Source of the DNA: Yersinia enterocolitica
GTDB lineage: Bacteria; Pseudomonadota; Gammaproteobacteria; Enterobacterales; Enterobacteriaceae
Direction: 5' to 3'
DNA length: 64,000 nt
Assembly (NCBI GenBank): GCA_002082245.2
Contig: NBTC02000002.1
Span: forward strand, 1,736,001 to 1,800,000
Positions 56,860-64,000 of this stretch are shown here, piece by piece. Each line of letters begins with the position of its first letter. Position 1 is the stretch's first letter. The notes below the pieces were generated by a model. It was not told where the DNA came from and ran no database searches. It saw only the letters and a list, made by a program, of their open reading frames with translations. The translations under genes and the position numbers were made by a program.

Positions 56860-57909
56860 ATGACTGATTTTAACCCTGTGGATCATCCACACCGTAGATA
56901 CAATCCATTAAGTGATCAATGGGTGCTGGTCTCACCTCATCGGGCCAAGCGCCCATGGCAAGGCCAGCAAGAGGCCCCGGCGACGGAGAATTTACCGGCG
57001 CACGACCCTGATTGCTTCTTGTGCCCTGGTAATACTCGGGTGACCGGCGATGTCAATCCTGACTATCCATCAACCTATGTGTTTACCAATGACTTTGCCG
57101 CGCTGATGCCAGATACACCTGATGCGCCGCAAAGTGATGATCCCTTGATGCGGAGCCAAAGTGCGCGCGGCACCAGCAGGGTTATTTGCTTCTCACCTGA
57201 CCACAGTAAGACGCTGCCGCAACTCTCTTTGCCTGCGTTGGAAGATGTTATTCAGACCTGGCAGCAACAGAGTGCCGAATTAGGCCAAACCTACCCATGG
57301 GTGCAGGTATTTGAAAATAAAGGCGCGGCGATGGGGTGCTCAAATCCGCATCCCCATGGCCAAATTTGGGCCAATAGTTTTTTGCCAAATGAAGCGGCAC
57401 GGGAAGACAGCCTGCAACAGCACTATTTTCAGCAAAATCAGTCCCCCATGCTGGTCGATTATGCTGAACGTGAGCGTCGTGACGGCAGCAGGACGGTAGT
57501 TGAAACCGAGCACTGGCTGGCGGTAGTGCCCTATTGGGCAGCATGGCCGTTTGAAATATTATTACTGCCCAAAGCCCATGTGCTGCGGTTAGAAGACCTT
57601 TCTGTGGAACAACGCAGTTGTCTCGCCATTGCCCTGAAAAAGCTGACCAGCCGCTACGACAACTTATTCTCGTGCTCTTTTCCCTATTCGATGGGGTGGC
57701 ATGGCGCACCGTATAACGCAAGCGACAACACACACTGGCAATTGCATGCTCATTTTTATCCGCCGTTGCTGCGTTCGGCGTCGGTACGTAAATTTATGGT
57801 GGGTTATGAGATGTTGGCTGAAACCCAGCGCGACCTTACAGCAGAACAGGCGGCTGAACACCTGCGGGCAGTAAGTGATGTTCATTATCGAGAAGCCGGA
57901 GTCAAATAA
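56860..57909 (+). CDS. galT: Galactose-1-phosphate uridylyltransferase GalT
   Basis: A 349-residue uridylyltransferase (E. coli 348). Seen: the active-site HPHGQIW preceded by GCSNP, metal-binding CFLCPGNTR near 52, and [31 protein letters not shown] tail ([13 protein letters not shown]). Its stop overlaps the galK start by one base. Confidence 0.97.
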   Translation: MTDFNPVDHPHRRYNPLSDQWVLVSPHRAKRPWQGQQEAPATENLPAHDPDCFLCPGNTRVTGDVNPDYPSTYVFTNDFAALMPDTPDAPQSDDPLMRSQSARGTSRVICFSPDHSKTLPQLSLPALEDVIQTWQQQSAELGQTYPWVQVFENKGAAMGCSNPHPHGQIWANSFLPNEAAREDSLQQHYFQQNQSPMLVDYAERERRDGSRTVVETEHWLAVVPYWAAWPFEILLLPKAHVLRLEDLSVEQRSCLAIALKKLTSRYDNLFSCSFPYSMGWHGAPYNASDNTHWQLHAHFYPPLLRSASVRKFMVGYEMLAETQRDLTAEQAAEHLRAVSDVHYREAGVK

Positions 57910-59060
57910 TGAGTTTAAAACAGCATACCCAGGCTATTTTTCGCCAACAGTTTAATCAAGAACCTGACATCACTATCAAAGCGCCGGGTCGCGTCAATCT
58001 TATTGGCGAACACACCGATTATAACGACGGTTTCGTGCTGCCCTGTGCTATTGATTATGAAACCGTCATCAGTTGTGGCAAACGTGATGACCGCCAGATT
58101 CGTGTTATTGCTGCTGATTATGAAAATCAGCAGGATATATTCTCACTGGATGCGCCAATCGTCCCACATGCCGAATACCGCTGGGCGGATTACGTGCGCG
58201 GCGTCGTGAAACACTTGCAACTGCGCCATGCCGATTTTGGTGGTGCAGATCTGGTGATCAGTGGCAATGTGCCACAAGGTGCCGGTCTCAGCTCTTCAGC
58301 ATCACTTGAGGTCGCGGTCGGGCAAGCGTTGCAGTCTCTTTATCAATTGCCCCTTAGCGGTGTCGATCTGGCGCTAAATGGGCAAGAGGCAGAGAACCAG
58401 TTTGTTGGCTGTAACTGCGGCATTATGGATCAGCTCATTTCAGCGCTGGGTAAACAAGATCATGCACTACTGATCGATTGCCGTACCCTTGAAACCCGTG
58501 CCGTGGCAATGCCGGAAAACGTTGCGGTCGTCATCATTAACTCCAATGTGAAACGGGGTCTGGTTGATAGCGAATACAACACCCGCCGCCAGCAATGTGA
58601 AACTGCCGCCCGTTTCTTTGGTGTTAAAGCCTTGCGTGATGTGGATCCAACCCTGTTCTTCTCTATTCAGGATGAGTTGGATCCCGTCGTCGCTAAGCGT
58701 GCACGCCATGTAATTACCGAAAACGAACGCACGCTAGCGGCAGCTGATGCCCTGGCCTCCGGTGATTTGAAATTGATGGGGCAATTGATGCAGGAGTCTC
58801 ATATTTCGATGCGTGATGACTTCGAGATCACAGTTCCGCCGATCGATAGCTTGGTGGATATTGTGAAATCCGTTATTGGGGAGCAAGGTGGTGTTCGTAT
58901 GACTGGCGGGGGGTTCGGTGGCTGCATTGTCGCACTGATGCCAACGTCGCTGGTTGAGCAGGTTCGTGCAGCCGTAGCCCAGGAGTATCCGGCTCATAGC
59001 GGCGGTAGGAAAGAGACCTTCTACGTATGTCAGGCTTCACAAGGAGCGGGTTTATGCTGA
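57909..59060 (+). CDS. galK: Galactokinase GalK
   Basis: A 383-residue GHMP kinase (E. coli 382). Seen: galactokinase signature [19 protein letters not shown] near 28-46, the ATP loop [18 protein letters not shown], and [13 protein letters not shown]. It phosphorylates galactose at C1. It overlaps the galM start (ATGCTGA). Confidence 0.97.
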   Translation: MSLKQHTQAIFRQQFNQEPDITIKAPGRVNLIGEHTDYNDGFVLPCAIDYETVISCGKRDDRQIRVIAADYENQQDIFSLDAPIVPHAEYRWADYVRGVVKHLQLRHADFGGADLVISGNVPQGAGLSSSASLEVAVGQALQSLYQLPLSGVDLALNGQEAENQFVGCNCGIMDQLISALGKQDHALLIDCRTLETRAVAMPENVAVVIINSNVKRGLVDSEYNTRRQQCETAARFFGVKALRDVDPTLFFSIQDELDPVVAKRARHVITENERTLAAADALASGDLKLMGQLMQESHISMRDDFEITVPPIDSLVDIVKSVIGEQGGVRMTGGGFGGCIVALMPTSLVEQVRAAVAQEYPAHSGGRKETFYVCQASQGAGLC

Positions 59061-60118
59061 AAAACGACGCTGCATCATCAAGCAGTGTTGACCAGTTAGC
59101 ACCAGATGGTCACCCCTTTGAATTGACCGAATTGCATAATAAAGCCGGTATGAGTGTAACGCTGATGGACTGGGGCGCAACCTGGCTATCTGCGGTCCTG
59201 CCGCTGACCGATGGCGAAAAGCGCGAGCTATTGCTGGGCTGCCAGACTCCCGCAGACTACCTACGTCAAGCCGCTTATCTTGGTGCCACCGTTGGCCGCT
59301 ATGCCAACCGTATTGCTAACAGCCAAATCACGGTGGAGGGTCAAACCCTCAATCTGTTACCTAATCAGGGACCTAACCAACTGCATGGTGGTCCTGAAGG
59401 TTTCCATGCTCGCCGCTGGCAAAAGGTTAAGCAGGATGAGAGGCAGGTGACTTATCAACTGCACTCACCTGATGGTGATCAGGGCTTCCCCGGTAATCTG
59501 ACCGCCGAAGTGCAATATCTGTTGACGGAAGATAACCGATTGGAGATCCACTATCAGGCTCAGGTCGATAAAACCTGTCCGGTGAATCTGACCAATCATG
59601 CTTACTTTAATCTTGATGGTGAAGGGCTGGACGTACGGGCGCATCGGTTGCAGCTATTTGCGGATCGTTACTTACCGGTTGATAGTGAGGGGATCCCAAG
59701 CGGCGGATTGGCTAATGTTGAGAAAACCGGTATGGATTTCCGACAACCAAAAACATTGGCACGCGACTTCCTGCAAGACCGTTGTCAGCAGCGGGTTAAA
59801 GGCTATGATCATGCTTACCTGCTCCATCGTACTTGCGGTGCAACGGAAAGCCCGGCGGCTCATCTGTGGTCATCTGATAACCGGGTACAAATGAGTGTTT
59901 ATACCACCGCACCTGCGTTGCAGTTGTATAGTGGCAACTTCCTTGGCGGAACACCGGCCCGCAAAGGGGGCACTTACGCCAGCTACACCGGCGTAGCGCT
60001 GGAAAGTGAATTCCTACCTGATAGCCCTAACCACCCCGAATGGCCACAACCTGATTGCTGGCTAAAACCGGGGAAAACCTACCGCGCCACCACGGTTTAT
60101 CACTTTATCGCGCTATAA
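59054..60118 (+). CDS. galM: Galactose mutarotase GalM
   Basis: A 354-residue aldose 1-epimerase (E. coli 346). Seen: [42 protein letters not shown], the catalytic [14 protein letters not shown], and [17 protein letters not shown]. The ATG at 59054 overlaps the galK stop; a GTG/ATG upstream to 59027 is discarded. It closes the operon. Confidence 0.95.
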   Translation: MLKNDAASSSSVDQLAPDGHPFELTELHNKAGMSVTLMDWGATWLSAVLPLTDGEKRELLLGCQTPADYLRQAAYLGATVGRYANRIANSQITVEGQTLNLLPNQGPNQLHGGPEGFHARRWQKVKQDERQVTYQLHSPDGDQGFPGNLTAEVQYLLTEDNRLEIHYQAQVDKTCPVNLTNHAYFNLDGEGLDVRAHRLQLFADRYLPVDSEGIPSGGLANVEKTGMDFRQPKTLARDFLQDRCQQRVKGYDHAYLLHRTCGATESPAAHLWSSDNRVQMSVYTTAPALQLYSGNFLGGTPARKGGTYASYTGVALESEFLPDSPNHPEWPQPDCWLKPGKTYRATTVYHFIAL

Positions 60119-60122
60119 AGCT

Positions 60123-60246
60123 ATATACCCAACAGATTTCAAGATGCAGGAAGACGAGATCCCGATGAGCTGACATAGGTCAGTGATTCGGGTGACAAAT
60201 CGGTCGGGAACCGATTTGAACGCTGTTTGAAAGATGACGGGGATAA
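60123..60246. repeat. ERIC-type repeat downstream of galM
   Basis: Starts TATATACCCAACAG and ends GAAAGATGACGGGGATA, with the ERIC core CCGATGAGCTGACATAGG followed by TCAGTGATTCGGGTGAC. The roughly 124-bp length is near the 127 bp of a standard ERIC. It lies 5 bp after the galM stop and may serve as the 3' end of the operon. Confidence 0.82.
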
Positions 60247-60351
60247 CTACCCATATTGAGCACTGCCGACTACGCTTAACAGCATCTATCTGCGGTGATA
60301 CTGACCTGTTTCCCGCCCTTTCCGACCCTCAATATTATTTAAGGAATGTTT

Positions 60352-60687
60352 ATGCGCCTAACTACCCTATGGTTACTCTGTGCGGGATTACTGCTTAGTG
60401 TCAATGTGATGGCAGCAGATACGGCGAAAACACCGTCACCCGCTCAGGCCGCACAACAGAAGAAGATGACTGACTGTAATCAGCAGGCAACGACCCAATC
60501 ACTGAAAGGCGATGATCGGAAGAAGTTTATGAGTCAGTGCCTGAAAGCGCAGATTCATCCCGATGAAAAAGCCCTGACGCCACAACAGCAGAAAATGAAA
60601 AGCTGCAATGCCGACGCAGTGACCAAAGCGTTAAAAGGTGATGAGCGTAAAACCTTTATGAGTACCTGCCTGAAGAAAGCCGCCTAA
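60352..60687 (+). CDS. psiF: PsiF repeat family protein
   Basis: A 111-residue secreted protein. Seen: a signal peptide (cleavage near MAA/D at 22) and two PsiF repeats, QQKKMTDCNQQATTQSLKGDDRKKFMSQCLK (40-70) and QQKMKSCNADAVTKALKGDERKTFMSTCLK (80-109), each with two Cys. E. coli PsiF is phosphate-starvation inducible; function unknown. Start 60352 has AAGGA at 6 nt. A terminator follows. Confidence 0.9.
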   Translation: MRLTTLWLLCAGLLLSVNVMAADTAKTPSPAQAAQQKKMTDCNQQATTQSLKGDDRKKFMSQCLKAQIHPDEKALTPQQQKMKSCNADAVTKALKGDERKTFMSTCLKKAA

Positions 60688-60699
60688 TCCCCGCAGCCG

Positions 60700-60724
60700 G
60701 AGGGGTATTTAGTACCCCTCTTTT
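60700..60724 (+). terminator. psiF terminator
   Basis: An 8-bp stem GAGGGGTA / TACCCCTC with a 5-nt loop, then TTTTAATT, 13 bp after the psiF stop. Confidence 0.9.
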
Positions 60725-60727
60725 AAT

Positions 60728-60950
60728 TGGATATAAACCGATACCTAATAAATATCAAGATCCAGGAAGGCGGTAAGCGAGGGAACCCCAATGAGCTTAA
60801 CTTCCGCTAAAAAATTGGCTATGGTTAAACACAAACCATTGCTGTTGGCGGCAATCCCGCAATATAATGATAATAGTTATCATTGAATATTAATCTATAC
60901 CCTCAGGTAATTGCGTGGTTAGACAGCGTCTTCAAGTCCGAGGGGTATAG
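60728..60950. repeat. Truncated and deleted ERIC-like fragments upstream of gpmA
   Basis: Bases 60728-60808 look like the left half of an ERIC (GATACCTAATAAATATCAAG, then CCCCAATGAGCTTAAC). A separate 56-bp unit at 60895-60950 has CTATACCCTC / GAGGGGTATAG ends with only 35 bp between, like an ERIC with its centre deleted. The Fur box sits between the two. Confidence 0.5.
60866..60884. promoter_or_regulatory. Fur box upstream of gpmA
   Basis: AATGATAA-TAG-TTATCATT is a perfect 19-bp palindrome matching the Fur consensus GATAATGATAATCATTATC. It lies about 100 bp before the gpmA ATG. E. coli gpmA is also reported to be Fur-regulated. Confidence 0.8.
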
Positions 60951-60982
60951 AGATTGAGTTTCACATTAAAGGAGTTAACGCT

Positions 60983-61735
60983 ATGGCAGTAACTAAGCTG
61001 GTTCTGGTACGACACGGCGAAAGTCAGTGGAACAATGAAAACCGCTTCACCGGTTGGTATGATGTTGATTTATCTGAGAAAGGCCGTGGAGAAGCACAAG
61101 CGGCGGGCAAGCTGTTAAAAGACGAAGGTTTCGCGTTTGATTTTGCTTATACCTCAGTACTGAAACGTGCTATCCACACCTTGTGGAGTGTGCTGGATGA
61201 ACTGGATCAGGCCTGGCTGCCAACGGAAAAAACCTGGAAACTGAATGAGCGTCATTACGGCGCACTGCAAGGTCTGGATAAATCAGAAACTGCGGCCAAG
61301 TATGGCGACGAGCAAGTTAAATTGTGGCGTCGTGGTTTTGCTATCACCCCACCTGCGCTGGAAAAAAGCGATGAGCGCTTCCCTGGTAATGACCCACGTT
61401 ACGCAAAACTTACCGATGCAGAACTGCCAACCACAGAAAGCCTGGCGCTGACCATCGAACGCGTTATTCCTTACTGGAATGAAGTGATCAAACCCCGCAT
61501 TGTCAGTGGTGAGCGAGTCATTATCGCCGCCCACGGTAACTCTCTGCGAGCATTGGTAAAATATCTGGATGACCTGAGCGAAGATGAAATTCTTGAGCTG
61601 AACATCCCAACTGCCGTACCTTTGGTGTATGAGTTTGATGAAAACTTCAAACCAATCAAACGCTACTATCTGGGTAACGCTGATGAAATCGCGGCTAAAG
61701 CCGCCGCTGTTGCTAACCAAGGCAAAGCGAAGTAA
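60983..61735 (+). CDS. gpmA: 2,3-bisphosphoglycerate-dependent phosphoglycerate mutase GpmA
   Basis: A 250-residue glycolytic enzyme (E. coli 250). Seen: the RHGESQWN phosphohistidine motif with H11, [37 protein letters not shown], and [16 protein letters not shown] with the second catalytic His near 184. AAGGAG at 10 nt from the ATG. Terminator downstream shared with aroG. Confidence 0.97.
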   Translation: MAVTKLVLVRHGESQWNNENRFTGWYDVDLSEKGRGEAQAAGKLLKDEGFAFDFAYTSVLKRAIHTLWSVLDELDQAWLPTEKTWKLNERHYGALQGLDKSETAAKYGDEQVKLWRRGFAITPPALEKSDERFPGNDPRYAKLTDAELPTTESLALTIERVIPYWNEVIKPRIVSGERVIIAAHGNSLRALVKYLDDLSEDEILELNIPTAVPLVYEFDENFKPIKRYYLGNADEIAAKAAAVANQGKAK

Positions 61736-61756
61736 TCATCCCTGATTAGCACCATT

Positions 61757-61793
61757 AAAAAACCCCCGAACATGATCAATGCCGGGGGTTTTT
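61757..61793. terminator. Bidirectional terminator between gpmA and aroG
   Basis: A stem AAAACCCCC / GGGGGTTTTT with a loop, A-run before and T-run after. The convergent aroG stop lies 17 bp further. Confidence 0.9.
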
Positions 61794-61809
61794 ATTTGCC
61801 TGCTCGCTA

Positions 61810-62862
61810 TTATTGGCGGCGCGCTTTGACGGCATCTGCTAACTCACGTAATACCGTTTCGGTGTCTTCCCAGCCGATACACGCATCGGTGACACTTTTG
61901 CCGTAAGTCAGTGGTTCGCCACTTTCCAGATTCTGATTGCCTTCCACCAAATGACTTTCAATCATCACGCCCATAATCGATTTTTCACCATGAGCAATCT
62001 GGTTGCAGACATCTTTACTGACGTCCATCTGCTTTTTAAATTGCTTGCTACTATTAGCATGGCTGAAATCGATCATGATCTGTGGTTCCAGGCCCGCTTT
62101 ACTCAGCCCTTCTTTAACCGCAGCAACATGAGCACTGCTGTAGTTTGGCTCTTTGCCACCACGCAGAATAATATGACAATCGTCGTTACCGGCGGTATTT
62201 ACAATCGCTGAATGACCCCATTTGGTCACTGACAGGAAGCAGTGCGGTGCACTAGCCGCATTAATGGCATCGATAGCGACCTTGATAGTGCCATCGGTGC
62301 CATTTTTAAACCCAACCGGGCAAGACAGACCTGAAGCCAGCTCACGGTGAACCTGAGATTCAGTGGTACGGGCGCCGATGGCACCCCAGCTCATCAGGTC
62401 AGCCAAATACTGCGGGGTTATCATATCCAAAAACTCACCCGCTGCTGGCAGCCCGCTCTCGTTGATATCTAACAATAACTTACGCGCGATACGCAGACCG
62501 TCATTGATGTCATAGCTAGCATCCATATGCGGATCGTTAATCAGACCTTTCCAACCCACCGTGGTACGCGGTTTTTCAAAATAAACCCGCATCACCACTT
62601 CAAGCTCGCCTTGCAGTTCTTCACGCAGGGTTAGCAAACGGGCCGCATACTCTTTGGCCGCTTGGGTATCATGAATAGAGCATGGACCGATGACAACCAA
62701 CAAACGGTCGTCTTGGGCACGCAGGATGTTATGAATAGCTGTGCGGGTCTTGGATACCGTCTCTGCTGCGTTCTCACTGGCTGGAAACTTCTCTAACAAA
62801 GCAACAGGGGGCAGGAGTTCCTTAATTTCATTAATCCGTAGGTCATCATTCAGGTAATTCAT
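61810..62862 (-). CDS. aroG: Phe-sensitive DAHP synthase AroG
   Basis: A 350-residue type I DAHP synthase (E. coli AroG 350), first step of aromatic amino acid synthesis from PEP and erythrose-4-phosphate. Seen: VVIGPCSIHD, MRVYFEKPRTTVGWKGLINDPHMD, GARTTESQVHRELASGLSCPVGFKNGTDG and MIDFSHANSSKQ. Location beside gpmA identifies it as aroG rather than aroF or aroH. The ATG at 62862 has GGAAG upstream. Confidence 0.95.
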   Translation of the reverse strand: MNYLNDDLRINEIKELLPPVALLEKFPASENAAETVSKTRTAIHNILRAQDDRLLVVIGPCSIHDTQAAKEYAARLLTLREELQGELEVVMRVYFEKPRTTVGWKGLINDPHMDASYDINDGLRIARKLLLDINESGLPAAGEFLDMITPQYLADLMSWGAIGARTTESQVHRELASGLSCPVGFKNGTDGTIKVAIDAINAASAPHCFLSVTKWGHSAIVNTAGNDDCHIILRGGKEPNYSSAHVAAVKEGLSKAGLEPQIMIDFSHANSSKQFKKQMDVSKDVCNQIAHGEKSIMGVMIESHLVEGNQNLESGEPLTYGKSVTDACIGWEDTETVLRELADAVKARRQ

Positions 62863-63139
62863 AGTTCTTCCATTAAGTCTTGTGACGGTCATCGCACAAC
62901 GTCTATCGGTACCAATCTAGTTGAACCAATCTAGCTGGTGAATTGAACGCTGTAAATCTACTTTATTACATTTGGTGTTCTGTGCAGATAAACAGCAATA
63001 ATGCGGTTTACTCGATTAGGTATCAACTTATTGAATGAAGCCATCAATTTTTATCTGGATTGTTATTTGTTATAAAATCATTAATAAGAGTCATACTCGG
63101 TTATCACCCCCCTCTTATCCCTAAAGGTTAATACGGTTT
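62863..63139. other. aroG / response-regulator divergent intergenic region
   Basis: 277 bp without a gene. A weak TyrR-like arrangement, TGTAAA...ATTACA (62952-62971), has imperfect spacing and is not called as a site. AT-rich promoter sequence for both genes is expected here. Confidence 0.4.
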
Positions 63140-63748
63140 ATGCCTAGGTTACTGTTAGTTGATGATCACCCCGTGGTGCATGTTGCCCTTGAAGCCGCAC
63201 TGATGCGCGCGACACCACGTTATCATCTGCATTGCGCTGCTGATGACCAGCAGGCATTGGCCTTATTGGCGGAATATCACTTTGATCTGTTAATTTTGGA
63301 TATCAGTTTGCCACAGCTTGACGGTTTGCAGTTTTTACGCAAAATCCGCCGCCACTATCCACAGCAGTCCATCATGATTTACACCGCCCAGGAAGAAGAG
63401 GTTTATGCCAAAATGGCTTATTCCGCTGGGGCACAGGGTTTTATGCATAAAGGGCAGCCGATGGATAACCTATTGCAAGCCATTGATGCCGTTATTGCCG
63501 GCCAACGAGTATTCCCCGCCAGTACGCTGGATAGCAGCTCCACACCTAACGATGAAAAATACCATTTAACCCAGAAAGAGCTGCAAATATTGGGATTACT
63601 CAGTAAAGGCCATTCTAATTTACATATTGCTGAGTTACTGAATATCAGCAATAAAACTGTCAGCACACATAAGAAAAATATTCTCAATAAAACCGGTGCA
63701 GCAAATTTACTGGCATTAATTGCCGTATTTAACGAGCTACAACCATGA
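63140..63748 (+). CDS. LuxR/NarL-type response regulator (BvgA/EvgA-like)
   Basis: A 202-residue response regulator. Seen: receiver domain with D8/D9 acidic pocket (LLLVDDHP), phosphoacceptor D54 (LLILDISLPQLDG), T/K pair (IYTAQ..., FMHKGQP with K104), and a C-terminal LuxR HTH with LTQKELQILGLLSKGHSNLHIAELLNISNKTVSTHKKNIL near 143-180. The stop overlaps the start of a sensor kinase (ATGA), as in bvgAS/evgAS. Which stimulus it senses is unknown. Confidence 0.92.
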   Translation: MPRLLLVDDHPVVHVALEAALMRATPRYHLHCAADDQQALALLAEYHFDLLILDISLPQLDGLQFLRKIRRHYPQQSIMIYTAQEEEVYAKMAYSAGAQGFMHKGQPMDNLLQAIDAVIAGQRVFPASTLDSSSTPNDEKYHLTQKELQILGLLSKGHSNLHIAELLNISNKTVSTHKKNILNKTGAANLLALIAVFNELQP

Positions 63749-64000
63749 GAAAATGCGGGTTAGTATTGCTATTCATTGTCCAATTCTGCCTGCTGCTACC
63801 CGCACAAGCGACCTCTACTTTGCACTACAATTTAGTTAGCAGCTTGAACATACCGGCCAGCACACCGTTTATCACACCTAATAATCCATGGCGTAATGCC
63901 ACTTTGCGGGTTGGCATCCTCAACGACAATGTGAGCCCGTATAATATTATTGTCGATGGTGACCTGTACGGTCTGAATGCCGATTACCTTAACTATATTA
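63745..64000 (+). CDS. BvgS/EvgS-like sensor kinase, partial (5' end)
   Basis: The first 85 residues: a signal peptide (MRKCGLVLLFIVQFCLLLPAQA) followed by a periplasmic SBP_bac_3-type start, NATLRVGILNDNVSPYNIIVDGDLYGLNADYLNYI, in which LRVGI and GDLYGLNADYL are typical of Venus-flytrap sensor domains of BvgS-type hybrid kinases. The gene continues out of the window, so kinase domains are not seen. The kinase identity is inferred from the coupled regulator and the flytrap start. Confidence 0.7.
   Translation, partial: MRKCGLVLLFIVQFCLLLPAQATSTLHYNLVSSLNIPASTPFITPNNPWRNATLRVGILNDNVSPYNIIVDGDLYGLNADYLNYI

Noticed and set aside
61283..61720. 145-codon frame antisense to gpmA
   Set aside because: Antisense shadow of a highly conserved gene.
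62952..62971. TyrR box upstream of aroG
   Set aside because: TGTAAA and ATTACA arms have 8 bp between instead of 6 and the right arm is imperfect.
1..64000. tRNA, rRNA or IS element
   Set aside because: No tRNA-like T-loop, rRNA segment or transposase reading frame was recognised on either strand while reading; a tRNAscan run would confirm.

Overview
The window reads as chromosomal DNA of an enterobacterium of the genus Yersinia, probably a non-pestis species. The clues are ERIC-type intergenic repeats, a class IV adenylate cyclase very like the one I know from Y. pestis, and an E. coli-like gene order with extra transport operons. I saw no phage genes, insertion sequences, rRNA, tRNA or CRISPR array. 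It looks like an ordinary chromosomal backbone with several well-defined regulatory sites, many of them RNA elements.

Left part (1-24.8 kb). A partial osmF is followed by a fatty acid desaturase, an orphan Gfo/Idh/MocA oxidoreductase and sseA. Next comes a complete urea ABC transporter, urtABCDE (minus strand), with a canonical sigma-54 promoter, NtrC-like half-sites, an intrinsic attenuator between urtA and urtB, and a four-copy 82-bp hairpin repeat between urtD and urtE. After yehS there is a phosphonate-type ABC operon, phnCDE1E2, preceded by tandem PhoB-box-like repeats. Then come a GlsB/YeaQ protein, a Sufu-domain protein, yajD, cyaB (class IV), dld, the 27-aa membrane protein yohP, pbpG, a 58-aa membrane protein, a short mgtE-type transporter under an M-box Mg2+ riboswitch, and dusC. 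Several of these (osmF, yehS, dld, yohP, pbpG, dusC) belong to the E. coli yeh/yoh neighbourhood.

Right part (24.9-64 kb). From rhlE onward the order follows E. coli minute 17: rhlE, cecR-ybhGFSR (exporter), ybhL, moaACDE (no moaB) with a molybdenum-cofactor RNA motif, ybhK, uvrB with a LexA box, the biotin cluster bioA/bioBFCD with a central BirA operator, pgl, ybhA, modABC/acrZ/modE/modF with a ModE site, galETKM, psiF, gpmA with a Fur box, and aroG. Molybdate uptake (mod), molybdopterin synthesis (moa) and their control (ModE, Moco RNA) are clustered. The last kilobase starts a BvgA/BvgS-like two-component pair that runs off the window.

The most unusual places are: (i) the 1.1-kb uvrB-bioD gap, which holds opposed DnaA boxes at the position of E. 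coli DARS1, a row of four stem-loops, and an orphan UrtE-like ATPase with a broken ABC signature; (ii) the 82-bp hairpin repeats inside the urt operon; (iii) the M-box in front of an MgtE that lacks the usual N-terminal domain; and (iv) paired palindromes in front of the orphan oxidoreductase. All functional assignments come from reading the sequence and from recalled family knowledge. No database search was run.
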